Origin: Anaerolineae bacterium
GTDB taxonomy: Bacteria > Chloroflexota > Anaerolineae > Aggregatilineales > Phototrophicaceae
Direction of reading: 5' to 3'
Assembly (NCBI GenBank): GCA_022843385.1
Contig: JALHNT010000006.1
Span: forward strand, 86,262-150,261
Length of the DNA: 64,000 bases
The notes under the pieces are model-generated. The model had not been told where the DNA came from, made no database searches, and was given only the letters and a program-made list of their open reading frames with translations. Below are positions 41,279 through 50,285 of this stretch, in pieces. A program made the position numbers and the translations under genes. Position 1 is the first letter of the stretch, and every line of letters starts with the position of its first letter.

Positions 41279-42097
41279 TCATCCCAGCAGCGGGGTCGTC
41301 GCCAGTAGAATCAGGATGATGATCCCAGCTACGATGCGGTAGTAGCCGAAGACGACGAAACTGTTGCGCGAGACGAAATTGAGCAACCAGCGGATCGAGA
41401 GCCAGGCCACGATGCCCGCCACCACAGTGCCGACAGCCAGGTTCACCCAATCGCCCGGCTGTATCTGATCCAGCGAGGTCAGCAGTTTGAAAATAGTCGC
41501 CGCACCCAGAGTGGGAATCGCCAGGAAGAAGGAGAATACGGTCGCGGTCGAACGATCCAGTCCCATGAACATGCCGCCGATGATCGACGCGCCAGAACGG
41601 GAAACGCCGGGAATGAGCGCCACCACTTGCGCCACGCCAATCGCCAGCGCCTGCCGCAGCGTGATGGCCTTCAGATCGGTGGTGACGGGTTGCTTAACCA
41701 CCGGACGGCGCTCGACCAGCAGGAATACAATACCACCCACAATCAGGGCGATGGCAACCACCGTCGGGTTGAACAAAACTTGATCGAGTTCCAGCGCTTC
41801 ATACAGCACACCCAGCACAACCGCCGGGATGAAGGCCACGATGATATTCAGCCACAGCCCTTGCACCTGTTTATCCTGCCGCACCGTTCGCACCTGCTGG
41901 AACAACTGCGGCCAGTAGAAGACGATCACCGCGATAACCGCGCCGAGCTGGATGAAAATCTCAAAGGTGCCACCCACCGCCCCTTGAAAATCCAGCAAAG
42001 CGGACGCGACGATGAGATGACCGGTGGAGGAAATGGGCAGGAATTCGGTGATTCCTTCAACGATACCCAGGATGATGACCTTGATGATTTCGGGCAT
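41279..42097 (-). CDS. uppP: undecaprenyl-diphosphatase (UppP/BacA)
   Basis: 272 residues and about eight membrane helices. The family motifs are GIVEGITEFLPISSTGHLI (N-terminal (E/Q)xxxE plus PxSSxGH) and the second PGVSRSGASI motif with its catalytic Arg. It recycles undecaprenyl pyrophosphate to the phosphate carrier for peptidoglycan and polysaccharide synthesis; loss raises bacitracin sensitivity. The start has AGGAG upstream. Monocistronic. Confidence 0.96.
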   Translation of the reverse strand: MPEIIKVIILGIVEGITEFLPISSTGHLIVASALLDFQGAVGGTFEIFIQLGAVIAVIVFYWPQLFQQVRTVRQDKQVQGLWLNIIVAFIPAVVLGVLYEALELDQVLFNPTVVAIALIVGGIVFLLVERRPVVKQPVTTDLKAITLRQALAIGVAQVVALIPGVSRSGASIIGGMFMGLDRSTATVFSFFLAIPTLGAATIFKLLTSLDQIQPGDWVNLAVGTVVAGIVAWLSIRWLLNFVSRNSFVVFGYYRIVAGIIILILLATTPLLG

Positions 42098-42116
42098 GGC
42101 AGCGACTCCTGTTCAG

Positions 42117-42147
42117 AACAAACAAGAGGCGGAAATCAATCCGCCTC
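42117..42147 (-). terminator. intrinsic terminator after the DUF4380-like gene
   Basis: On the minus strand, GAGGCGGA, a six-base loop and TCCGCCTC are followed by TTGTTTGTT. It separates the DUF4380-like gene from uppP. Confidence 0.6.
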
Positions 42148-42176
42148 ATGCAATGACAATGATAGGGCAGCGAGCG

Positions 42177-43091
42177 CTACCGCGTCTGGGCAATGCGCGG
42201 CAGGACATCGCGCTCGATGCTGGCATCGTTGGATGGTGCCGTCACGCCGTCGAACAGATACCAGTCCTCGACATGCTCGGCGGATGCCCCTGGCGCAAGC
42301 GTCAGGATCGGACTGAGAGTCTCCACTTCCAGCATATCGGCATTGGTGAACGTCTCAAAACACGAACCGAGATCGGGATAGGCTGCGCCAGCCACATACT
42401 TGAATCGGTTGACGAACAGATCACCATTGAGGGCGTAGGCCGCCCAGCCATCCGGTACGCTGGCACCGATCTTCTGCGGACGGGCGGCCTTCGCGTCCTG
42501 GCGCAGCAGAATGTACTTTTCACCCCAGGTCCAGCGGGGGTCGGACATGCTGGTGTACGGCCATAGCGTTAAACTATTGGCCGGCAGCAAATCCTGCGGA
42601 TGCGATCCGCGCGGCGGCTGTGGCAGGACGCATACCCCGCCGGGTGCCATGACGGAGAGCGCCCAGATCGACAGAGTAACATCCCACGCGCCATGATTCA
42701 CCAGCCGGTGCACCACGCGGACATGCGCTTTGTCGGCATCTAAGGTGAGATCGATCTGCTTTTCGATGTTCGTCGTCGGTTCAACCGGTTGTTTCACTCG
42801 CAGGAACGACCCGTGATCTTCAAAGGTCACCGGGTTGTTATCCGGGAAATAGGTGCGAAGCGGATGCTCCGGGGCGTGCCACAGACGATGCCCGCCATAG
42901 ATGCGCCACTCATCGCCGCCGGTCTTGCCCAGCATGTCGGCGTACTCGGCGAAGAGATTGCCCTTACCGATGAAGCCCAACCGGATGACGCGCGGCCCGA
43001 CATCGCCGGTGACGATCAGCTCGATCTGTTTATTGCTCAGACGGGCGCAGTTCGACCAGCCCTTGAAACTCACTTTTTCGTAGGATGCCAT
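42177..43091 (-). CDS. DUF4380-like protein (galactose-mutarotase-like fold)
   Basis: About 304 residues starting MASYEKVSFKGW, with AGGTG ten bases upstream; ATG at 43163 would be too far upstream. Characteristic block: IELIVTGDVGPRVIRLGF, then GGDEWRIYGGHRLWHAPE. This matches my memory of the DUF4380 family, beta-sandwich proteins related to aldose epimerases. The conserved His-rich GGHRLWHAPE may form a sugar-binding or catalytic site. Cytoplasmic. Substrate unknown. Its terminator is at 42117-42147. Confidence 0.75.
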   Translation of the reverse strand: MASYEKVSFKGWSNCARLSNKQIELIVTGDVGPRVIRLGFIGKGNLFAEYADMLGKTGGDEWRIYGGHRLWHAPEHPLRTYFPDNNPVTFEDHGSFLRVKQPVEPTTNIEKQIDLTLDADKAHVRVVHRLVNHGAWDVTLSIWALSVMAPGGVCVLPQPPRGSHPQDLLPANSLTLWPYTSMSDPRWTWGEKYILLRQDAKAARPQKIGASVPDGWAAYALNGDLFVNRFKYVAGAAYPDLGSCFETFTNADMLEVETLSPILTLAPGASAEHVEDWYLFDGVTAPSNDASIERDVLPRIAQTR

Positions 43092-43214
43092 GATGAAATT
43101 CACCTTTTTCCATAAACGACCTGCGCTCAATTGTACCGCAAGTCCAATTGAACCAAAGGACAATTTGGGTTCTGGCGACCTGTGTTAGACTAGCGACAGG
43201 CCAACCAGAGGGGG

Positions 43215-44486
43215 ATGATTGTGCAGGCTTACGTCCAGCTTCTTCGTCGCTATCCTGAATTCACCAAGTTATGGATCGCCCAGGTCATCAGTCTGTTTGG
43301 AGACTGGTTCAATTTCATCGCGCTTCAGGCGATGGTCAATCGCTACGCCGGCGAGTCGGCTGGGACGGCGGTGAGCGCGCTGCTGCTGGCACGGGTCCTG
43401 CCACCATTGATCGCCAGTCCGCTGGCGGGAGTGCTGGCTGACCGGTTTGACCGGCGCCGCATCCTGATTATCAGCGACCTGCTGCGCGGTCTGATCGGCA
43501 TCAGCCTGCTCTTCGCCGATTCGCCAGAGCGCTGGGGCATCATTTACCTCGCCACCATCTGTCAGTTTGTCTTGTCCGCCATCTTTGAACCGGCGCGCGG
43601 GGCGCTGGTGCCGATCCTGGTGCCGCAGGAACACCTGCTGACCGCCAACACCCTGAGCAATGCCACCTGGTCGGTGCTGCTGGCGGTGGGTGCGGCGGCC
43701 GGCGGTCTGATTGCGACGCTCTTTGGTATCACGGTGGCGCTGACGGTTGACGCCCTCAGCTTTGGCCTGTCAGCCGTGTTCATCGCCCGCATCCGCATGG
43801 CAGCCGTCCCCAATCGCCCGGAAAAGTCGCCGCAGAATCGCGCCCAAACGGGTTTCCTCGATGGCGTTCGGTATGTGCTCAAACGTCCGGGACTGCTGGC
43901 AGCGTTGAGCGTCAAGTTCGGTCTGAGCATGGGCAGCGTGGACGCGCTGATGAGCATCTACGGCACCTACCTCTTCGTCATCGGCATCAACGGCACCGGC
44001 TCGTTGGGCATCCTGTATTGCGCGTTTGGCATCGGCGCGGTGGCCGGCCCGCTGCTGCTCAACCGCTACAACAACGGTCTGATCCCCCGGATGCGCCGAC
44101 TGCTGATCGTCAGCTTCGCCGGCGTGACGGTGGGCTGGCTGCTGCTGGGGTTATCCCCGGCGCTGTGGGTAGCGGCGCTGGCGATTCTGGTGCGGGCGAT
44201 GGCCGGGTCAGCCACCTGGACTTACAGCTCAACCATCCTGCAACTGAGCGCTGACGATGCTTACATGGGGCGGGTGTTCTCGCTCGACTGGATAGGTTAC
44301 TACGCCGCTGTCACCGTCAGCACCCTGGTGACCGGCCTGCTGATCGACAGCTATGGCACCGGCAGCGCCCCGGCGATTGCCATCGGCAGCGGAGTCATCA
44401 GCCTGATTCCGTTGGGCATCTGGATACTGACGACGCAGTGGCTGGAGCGGCACGAAGCCCGCGCCGCCGTCGCGCTGGGTGATTGA
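43215..44486 (+). CDS. MFS transporter (MFS_3/EntS-like)
   Basis: 423 residues and about twelve membrane helices. N-terminal LLRRYPEFTKLWIAQVISLFGDWF and the inter-helix motif GVLADRFDRRRILI are typical of the MFS_3 group, which includes enterobactin and macrolide exporters. The substrate is unknown. ATG 43215 lies immediately after AGAGGGGG; GTG 43221 has better spacing and may be the true start. A TGT-TAGACT extended -10 lies about 28 bases upstream. The stop overlaps the next ATG (TGATG). Confidence 0.88.
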   Translation: MIVQAYVQLLRRYPEFTKLWIAQVISLFGDWFNFIALQAMVNRYAGESAGTAVSALLLARVLPPLIASPLAGVLADRFDRRRILIISDLLRGLIGISLLFADSPERWGIIYLATICQFVLSAIFEPARGALVPILVPQEHLLTANTLSNATWSVLLAVGAAAGGLIATLFGITVALTVDALSFGLSAVFIARIRMAAVPNRPEKSPQNRAQTGFLDGVRYVLKRPGLLAALSVKFGLSMGSVDALMSIYGTYLFVIGINGTGSLGILYCAFGIGAVAGPLLLNRYNNGLIPRMRRLLIVSFAGVTVGWLLLGLSPALWVAALAILVRAMAGSATWTYSSTILQLSADDAYMGRVFSLDWIGYYAAVTVSTLVTGLLIDSYGTGSAPAIAIGSGVISLIPLGIWILTTQWLERHEARAAVALGD

Positions 44487-46285
44487 TGCTGACGCCGCCT
44501 GAGCTGCTGCTCTGTATCATCCTGGGCATCGCCCTGCTGTTGTTGATCTCCAATCGGGTGCGGCCAGATTGGGTCGCCATGCTCGTCCTGCTCGGCTTGG
44601 GCTTCGGCGGTTTATTGACCCCCGACGCGGTGTTCGCCGGGTTCAGCAGCAGCACCATCATCACCATCATCTCGCTCTTCATCCTGACCGAAGGGCTGGA
44701 AAACACCGGTGTGATTCAACGCCTCGCCAACCGCATCCGGCTGATCGGGCGCGGCTCGGAAGTGCGGTTGATCGCGCTGTTCATGGGGAGCGGTGCGCTG
44801 CTGTCGCTGGTGATGAACAACATCGCGGCCGCGGCGGTGCTGCTGCCAGCGGCAGTACAGGTCGGGCGCGACTCGCGCGTCCCGGTCTCTAAGCTGCTGA
44901 TCCCCTTATCGTTCGGGACGATGGTCGGCGGGATGGCAACTTATTTCACCACAGCCAACATCATCATGAGCGGTCTGCTGCTCGATCAGGGGCAGCGCGG
45001 GCTGGGCATGATCGACTTCCTGCCCACCGGCGGGCTGATCGTCACCCTGACGCTACTTTACATGGTGCTGATCGGACGCCGCCTGCTGCCGCACCACGAT
45101 GGCGAAGGCCAACCGTTGACGGCGCGGGGCATCTCGCGCAGCCTGTTCGCTACCTATCAACTGGATGAACGGCTGTGGCAGGTGACGATTCCCCCTGGTT
45201 CGCGGCTGGTCAACACCGCCCTCAGTCACAGCCGGATTGGCGAGGCGCTGGGCGTAACCGTGCTGGCGATCCGGCGCGGCGGACGGGTTCTGATGATGCC
45301 CAGTCCCATTGAGATCATCAACAGTCAGGATCGGTTGCTGATCCTGGGGCGGCGGGATCGGGTTGAGCCGTTACAGGAATGGGGCGCACAGGTCGAAGTC
45401 GCCACCGAGTCGGCTGATGCGCTGGCGCTCGATCTGACCGAGGTCATCATCCCGCCGCGCTCGAACATGATCGGCAAGACGCTGAAGGATGTGGGGTTTC
45501 GCGGACGTTTTGGGCTGACGGCGATTGCGCTCTGGCGCACCGGATGCAGCTACCGCACCGATGTCGGGACGATGGCGCTGGAAGAAGGCGATGCTTTGTT
45601 GATGGCCGGGTCAGCCAACCGCATCCGCGAACTGGCGCAGGATCGCGATTATCTGGTTTTGCAGAGCAGCCATGCCACTCAGCCGCCGGCACCAGGGCGC
45701 GCCCCGGCTGCCCTGCTGATCGTGCTGGCGACGCTGCTGCTGACCATCCTCTCGCCGCTGCCGACCACCCTGGTGATGTGGGCCGGAGCAACCGCCATGA
45801 TCGCCACCGGCTGCCTGAAACTGGACGACGCCTACCGGGCGGTGGAATGGCGTGTCATCTTCCTCATCGCCGGCATCATCCCGGTCAGCGCGGCCATGAC
45901 CCAGAGCGGCTTGAGCGGACGGCTGGAGAGCCTGATGCTCGATTGGCTGACGCCCTTCAGCGGTCTCAGCATCTACGTCGGCGTCTACCTGTTCACCATG
46001 CTGCTGGCTCAGGTGCTCGGCGGGCAGATCACGCCGCTGATCGTCGGCGCGGTCGCCATCACCAGCGCGGTCAGCCTGGGACTCGACCCGCGTGCCATGG
46101 CCGTCACCGTCGCCATCGCCTGTTCCACCGCGTTCCTGACGCCGCTATCGCACGCCGTCAACATCCTGATGATGGGGCCAGGCGGATACCGCGTCGGCGA
46201 CTTCACCCGCGTCGGCATCGGCATGACGTTGTTGAGCCTGATCGGGTTGGTCGCCGGTCTGATGCTGTTCTGGGGGGTTCGCTAA
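44486..46285 (+). CDS. SLC13/DASS-type transporter with two RCK_C (TrkA-C) domains
   Basis: About 599 residues. N-terminal membrane helices include FILTEGLENTGVIQ and VMNNIAAAAVLLPAA. Two soluble TrkA-C domains (about 205-400) contain VTIPPGSRLVNTALSHSRIG and VIIPPRSNMIGKTLKDVGFR. A second membrane half includes QVLGGQITPLIVGAVAITSAV and ACSTAFLTPLSHAVN. This matches the SLC13/citrate-sulfate permease family that carries RCK_C domains (SdcS/YfbS-like). It probably imports sulfate or dicarboxylates with Na+. Coupled to the MFS gene by TGATG overlap. Confidence 0.88.
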   Translation: MLTPPELLLCIILGIALLLLISNRVRPDWVAMLVLLGLGFGGLLTPDAVFAGFSSSTIITIISLFILTEGLENTGVIQRLANRIRLIGRGSEVRLIALFMGSGALLSLVMNNIAAAAVLLPAAVQVGRDSRVPVSKLLIPLSFGTMVGGMATYFTTANIIMSGLLLDQGQRGLGMIDFLPTGGLIVTLTLLYMVLIGRRLLPHHDGEGQPLTARGISRSLFATYQLDERLWQVTIPPGSRLVNTALSHSRIGEALGVTVLAIRRGGRVLMMPSPIEIINSQDRLLILGRRDRVEPLQEWGAQVEVATESADALALDLTEVIIPPRSNMIGKTLKDVGFRGRFGLTAIALWRTGCSYRTDVGTMALEEGDALLMAGSANRIRELAQDRDYLVLQSSHATQPPAPGRAPAALLIVLATLLLTILSPLPTTLVMWAGATAMIATGCLKLDDAYRAVEWRVIFLIAGIIPVSAAMTQSGLSGRLESLMLDWLTPFSGLSIYVGVYLFTMLLAQVLGGQITPLIVGAVAITSAVSLGLDPRAMAVTVAIACSTAFLTPLSHAVNILMMGPGGYRVGDFTRVGIGMTLLSLIGLVAGLMLFWGVR

Positions 46286-46314
46286 GAGGGTGTCTTGAAC
46301 TTCGCTCTCGTATT

Positions 46315-46427
46315 GCCCTCACCCCACGCTACGCAGCCCTCTCCCACGGGGCGAGGGGCTTAAAGGCACTACGTTCACAGCATCTCCCCTTCTCCCAGTG
46401 GGAGAAGGGGCGGGGGGGGATGAGGGC
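46315..46427. repeat. complete REP/MITE-like composite repeat
   Basis: 113 bp with near-inverted ends GCCCTCACCCC and GGGGGATGAGGGC. Left hairpin CCCTCTCCC/GGGGCGAGGGG, a CTTAAAGGC/CGTTCAC spacer, right hairpin CCCCTTCTCCC/GGGAGAAGGGG. The unit at 48367-48477 has the same plan. It lies between convergent genes. Confidence 0.75.
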
Positions 46428-46455
46428 TAACGAGTGAATGACACGCTTAAAGGCG

Positions 46456-47208
46456 CTACTTCGTGCCGCGCGCGTAACCCTTGCTGGCAAGGAACTGATA
46501 ACTCTGGCTGACGGCGGTCACCATATCGGTGTCGCAGCGATCCAGTTCGACAATCCACCAATCGGCCTGCGCGGCGGACTGCACCGCTGCCCAGTCCATC
46601 ACACCGCTGCCGACGGCCAGCATGGCCTTGGTCTCATCTGCCGGGCCATCCTTGATGTGGAGCAGCGAGGCGCGGTTGCCCAGGTCGCGCAGCACACTGG
46701 CCGGGTCAACGCCGCCGGTCTTCACCCAGTAGGTATCAATCTCCAGATGCACGCCGGGGTCGAGCAGTTCCAGCATCCACTGGTTGACCGGACGCCCCTC
46801 GACCACCTCGCGATATTCCCACCAGTGATTGTGATAATACAGCGTCAGACCATTGGCTTTGGCGACGGCCTGGGCTTCGTTCAGCTTGTCGCAGATGCCG
46901 GCGATGCCAGCGCGGGTGGTGAACTGGTCGGGCGGGAAAAAGGGGCAGACCAGCCGCTTGCAGCCCAGCACGCCAAATGTATCCAACACTGCCTGCTTTT
47001 TGTCCCCCAGCGGCAGGTCGCTGTGAGCGCTTGGCACTTCCAGGCCGAGTTCCTTGAATAACTTCGCGGCGGCTTCGGGCGTGGTTCCAGGGAAGCCGGC
47101 TGTCTCGACGCCAGCATAGCCCATCTCCGCCACTTTACGGATAACACCGGCATAATCGCCGGGCAGCAGGTCGCGCAGGGTGTACAATTGAAGTCCGATT
47201 GAGGGCAT
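46456..47208 (-). CDS. sugar phosphate isomerase/epimerase (xylose isomerase-like TIM barrel)
   Basis: About 250 residues from ATG 47208 with AAGGAAT upstream. AP_endonuc_2 TIM barrel: IGLQLYTLRD, AEMGYAGVETAGF, a metal-ligand Glu in the barrel, YYHNHWWEY, LEIDTYW and LLHIKDGPA. His and Asp/Glu residues at strand ends fit the divalent-metal site of this family (inosose dehydratase/isomerase-like). The substrate is undetermined. It is convergent with the transporter gene, with a REP-like repeat between. Confidence 0.88.
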   Translation of the reverse strand: MPSIGLQLYTLRDLLPGDYAGVIRKVAEMGYAGVETAGFPGTTPEAAAKLFKELGLEVPSAHSDLPLGDKKQAVLDTFGVLGCKRLVCPFFPPDQFTTRAGIAGICDKLNEAQAVAKANGLTLYYHNHWWEYREVVEGRPVNQWMLELLDPGVHLEIDTYWVKTGGVDPASVLRDLGNRASLLHIKDGPADETKAMLAVGSGVMDWAAVQSAAQADWWIVELDRCDTDMVTAVSQSYQFLASKGYARGTK

Positions 47209-47346
47209 GATGCCATTCCTTACTCGTAATGATGAAGGCAAACAGCGCGAGTCTAACCCCGCGCCGGGTTATCAGCAACACCGGTTGGCATCGTCGTGAT
47301 AATGGGTAGAATCACCAATGGTCATCATCAACAGACAGGAGCGCAC

Positions 47347-48333
47347 ATGATCCGCTGGATGCTCATGCTGATGGGTGTATTGGGGGTCACGCTGATGCTG
47401 CCCGCGCAGGCACAAACCGAGGCACCCCGCTTGAACCGCTGCGTCAATCTGGGCAACATGCTGGAAGCGCCGCGTGAGGGCGAATGGGGATTGGTGGTGC
47501 AGCAAGACTTCCTGGTGCAGATGGCGGACGCCGGCTTCGATACCGTCCGCATCCCGGTGAAGTGGTCGGGGCATGCCGATCAGGACGCGCCCTACACCAT
47601 TGAGCCAGCCTTCATGAGGCGGGTACAGCAGGTGGTCGATTGGGCGCTGGCGCAGGATTTGCAGGCCGTCCTCAACATCCATCACTACGACGAAATGGCG
47701 CAGAACCCGGCGGCGCATGAAGCCCGCCTCATCGGTTTATGGCAGCAGATCGCGGCACACTTCGCTGATTATCCAGCAGCGCTGGTGTTTGAACTGCTCA
47801 ATGAACCCAACACCGCCCTGACCGCTGACCGCTGGAACGCGCTCTATCCCCAACTGATCGAGACTGTCCGCGCCAGCAACCCCACCCGGCAGATCATCTT
47901 CGGCCCGGTCAACTGGAACAGTCTGTATGCCCTGGATGAACTGGAACTGCCGGATGACCGGAGCAACCTGATCGTCACCTTCCATTATTACGAGCCGTTC
48001 CAGTTCACCCATCAGGGCGCGGAATGGGTCGATGGGTCGGGCGCGTGGCGCGGCACCATCTGGGGGACACGCGCCGATTATCGACGGCTGGATGAGGACT
48101 TCGCTGCCGTGAAAGCCTGGGCTGAAACCCATCAAGTTCCGGTCTGGCTGGGGGAGTTCGGAGCCTACAGCGCGGCTGACCCAACCTCGCGCCGGCTCTA
48201 TACCCAGGCGGTGCGCGAGTCGGCGGAGGCGAACGGCATCGGCTGGTGCTACTGGGAACTGGCCTCCGGCTTCGGCATCTATGACGCCCGAACGCAGCAA
48301 TTCAACGACCTTTATCGGGCGCTGATTCCGTGA
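47347..48333 (+). CDS. secreted glycoside hydrolase family 5 (endoglucanase-like)
   Basis: About 328 residues from ATG 47347 with CAGGAG upstream. The signal peptide LMLMGVLGVTLMLPAQAQ ends near residue 23. GH5 motifs: RCVNLGNMLE, DTVRIPVKW, LNIHHYDE, the acid/base Glu153 in FELLNEPN and the nucleophile Glu270 in WLGEFGAY. It should cleave beta-1,4-glucans or mannans outside the cell. There is no carbohydrate-binding module. A solitary gene followed by a REP-like repeat. Confidence 0.93.
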   Translation: MIRWMLMLMGVLGVTLMLPAQAQTEAPRLNRCVNLGNMLEAPREGEWGLVVQQDFLVQMADAGFDTVRIPVKWSGHADQDAPYTIEPAFMRRVQQVVDWALAQDLQAVLNIHHYDEMAQNPAAHEARLIGLWQQIAAHFADYPAALVFELLNEPNTALTADRWNALYPQLIETVRASNPTRQIIFGPVNWNSLYALDELELPDDRSNLIVTFHYYEPFQFTHQGAEWVDGSGAWRGTIWGTRADYRRLDEDFAAVKAWAETHQVPVWLGEFGAYSAADPTSRRLYTQAVRESAEANGIGWCYWELASGFGIYDARTQQFNDLYRALIP

Positions 48334-48366
48334 GTGCCCATCATGAAATCTTGTGGCAGATAAGTT

Positions 48367-48477
48367 GCCCTCACCCTAAATCCCTCTCCCTCAGGGCGAG
48401 GGACTTCAAAGACGATTCGTTTACGTCCTCTCCCCTTCTCCCGGTCGCGCAAGCGGAAGGGGCGGGGGGATGAGGGC
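48367..48477. repeat. complete REP/MITE-like composite repeat
   Basis: 111 bp with ends GCCCTCACCC and GGGGGATGAGGGC. Two hairpins are separated by a CTTCAAAG/TCGTTTACG spacer, the same plan as 46315-46427. It lies between the convergent GH5 and VOC genes. Confidence 0.75.
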
Positions 48478-48518
48478 AAAGCATATAACAGATCAGAGGC
48501 GAGATCGCCCTACCCGGT

Positions 48519-48890
48519 TCAGCCCGCCTCGGCATCCTCACCGAATTTGAGCAGATTATGATCGGGGTCGAGGACGGCGAATTCTTTCATACCCCAGGGA
48601 TGAATCTGTAACGCGCCGTTGGGATGGATGACGTTATACGCCCGGTACTGTTCATAGAGCGCCTCGATCCCTTCTACCCGGATGTAAGCCTGACAGCTAT
48701 TGGTCAACGGATCGAGCGTCGGCGCTAAGGCCAGATGCAGTTCCACCTGATCGCGGCTGACGATCAGGTAATTGTCATAGCGACTATCGAGCGTGAAATC
48801 GAGGAACTGGACGTAGAAATTCTCCGATACCTGTAGATCGCGGGAGAGAAATATCGGGGCCGCCAGCACCCATAATCCTTCGTCAGCCAT
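48519..48890 (-). CDS. VOC-family (glyoxalase/bleomycin-resistance-like) protein
   Basis: About 123 residues from ATG 48890 with AAAGGG upstream. It begins ADEGLWVLAAPIFLSRDLQVSENFYVQ. The beta-alpha-beta-beta-beta fold is suggested by NYLIVSRDQVELHLAL and a C-terminal MKEFAVLDPDHNLLKFGE typical of bleomycin-resistance-type VOC proteins, where the acidic residue and His help ligand or metal binding. Its small size fits a single VOC module that dimerises. Antibiotic binding is not demonstrated by sequence. Confidence 0.85.
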   Translation of the reverse strand: MADEGLWVLAAPIFLSRDLQVSENFYVQFLDFTLDSRYDNYLIVSRDQVELHLALAPTLDPLTNSCQAYIRVEGIEALYEQYRAYNVIHPNGALQIHPWGMKEFAVLDPDHNLLKFGEDAEAG

Positions 48891-49085
48891 CAGTTTTCCC
48901 TTTCTGAGAGATCGACATCCGCCCCTCATTATGGAACAAGTATTCATCATGCGCCACTCACCCGATGGTAGCTGCGTATACAGCGTAGAGTGTCCGTCAG
49001 ACAGACGGTGGTCGGGCGTGCTTTGCCCGGACTTGGCAGGGGTGTTAGAATGCGAGTGACAGCATCACCAGGACTGGGGTTAGCC

Positions 49086-50219
49086 ATGCGTAGAATGCAT
49101 CTCATCATCGTTGGGCTGCTGCTCCTATTGAGCGCCTGCAACTTAAGTTCCGAACCGCCAACCGAAGAACCGATTGAAATCCCTACCGAGCAGGATCAGA
49201 GCGGCCGGCCGAGCGTGAGCATCACCTCGCCGCAGCAGGGGGCCGAAGTGGTGGTCGGCACGCAGGTGCTCGTCACGGCGACCGCGACCGACACGGTCGG
49301 TGTCACGCGGATGCAGCTCATCGCCAACAATCAGATCGTCAAGACCATCGTGGCCGACGCCAGCGGGCAGAAGAATTTCCAGGGCATTCTGGATTACACC
49401 CCGCGCCAGGCCGGCGAGGTCGAACTTCAGGTGTTGGCTTATCGCGGTGCCATCGCCAGCGACCCGGCAGTGATCGATATTGTCGTCAAGAGTCAACAGG
49501 CGGCCACCAGCCCACCGGTTTCAGGCGGAGGAGGCGGCAGCACCAGTGGCCCGGTCATTGACCCGAATGACCCCACCTGCCGCGCCCTCATCAACACCGG
49601 GCTGCGGCTGCGCACCGGCCCCGGCACCAACTTTGACATCATCCGCACCCTGGCGGCGGGCAGCGTCATCCCCATCGTCGGGCGAGTGAGCAACAACACC
49701 TGGTGGCAGCTTCAGCAAGGATTGACCGTCGGCTGGGTGAGCGCGGAATTCACCTCGGTCTATGGCATCTGCACTGCCGTCCCGGTGGTCAACGCCCCGC
49801 CCACGCCCACGACCACTCCGGCCACCGCCACCACAGCGCCAACTATCCCGCCCAGCGCCACGCCGCGCCCCAGCATCACCCCGACGCCGGGACGGCCTGA
49901 TCTGGTGATTTCCAGCATCGTCGGCCCCTCCACAACGACGGTGGCCGCCAGCCCAGTGCCGTACAGCGTCACCATCACCAATACCGGCACTGGCCCGAGC
50001 GGCCCGTTCTATGCACGGGTGACGCAGCCCAATGGCGTCGAGCAAAATCTGGACATCATCCCGAACCTGAACGCTGGCGAAAGCATCACCCTGACAGTCG
50101 ACATCAACTTCACCACGACTGGCAATGCTCTCATCCTGTTCCGCGCCGATGCCGGTGAACAGGTGAATGAAGTCAGTGAGGTGAATAACACCGGAACGAT
50201 CCAGGTTTCAGTTTCTTAA
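49086..50219 (+). CDS. lipoprotein with Ig-like, SH3 and CARDB domains
   Basis: About 377 residues from ATG 49086. The lipoprotein signal is IIVGLLLLLSAC with lipidated Cys. Then come an Ig-like (Big) domain (about 40-130), a Gly/Ser linker and a bacterial SH3 domain (about 155-225, LRLRTGPGTNFDIIRTLAAG). A Pro/Thr linker leads to a CARDB-type domain (about 270-377, PDLVISSIVGP...VNEVSEVNNTGTI). It is probably an envelope-anchored binding or adhesion protein. A good terminator follows at 50242. Confidence 0.88.
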   Translation: MRRMHLIIVGLLLLLSACNLSSEPPTEEPIEIPTEQDQSGRPSVSITSPQQGAEVVVGTQVLVTATATDTVGVTRMQLIANNQIVKTIVADASGQKNFQGILDYTPRQAGEVELQVLAYRGAIASDPAVIDIVVKSQQAATSPPVSGGGGGSTSGPVIDPNDPTCRALINTGLRLRTGPGTNFDIIRTLAAGSVIPIVGRVSNNTWWQLQQGLTVGWVSAEFTSVYGICTAVPVVNAPPTPTTTPATATTAPTIPPSATPRPSITPTPGRPDLVISSIVGPSTTTVAASPVPYSVTITNTGTGPSGPFYARVTQPNGVEQNLDIIPNLNAGESITLTVDINFTTTGNALILFRADAGEQVNEVSEVNNTGTIQVSVS

Positions 50220-50241
50220 AATCGAGATTGGTGTATGATGG

Positions 50242-50274
50242 ATAGGGAACGACAACGTTCCCTATTTCTTTTTC
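50242..50274 (+). terminator. intrinsic terminator after the SH3/CARDB lipoprotein gene
   Basis: ATAGGGAACG, a four-base loop and CGTTCCCTAT, then TTCTTTTTC. A ten-base-pair perfect stem. Its position argues that the next gene starts at 50286 and not at the earlier in-frame ATG at 50235. Confidence 0.85.
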
Positions 50275-50285
50275 GGGACACAGCT

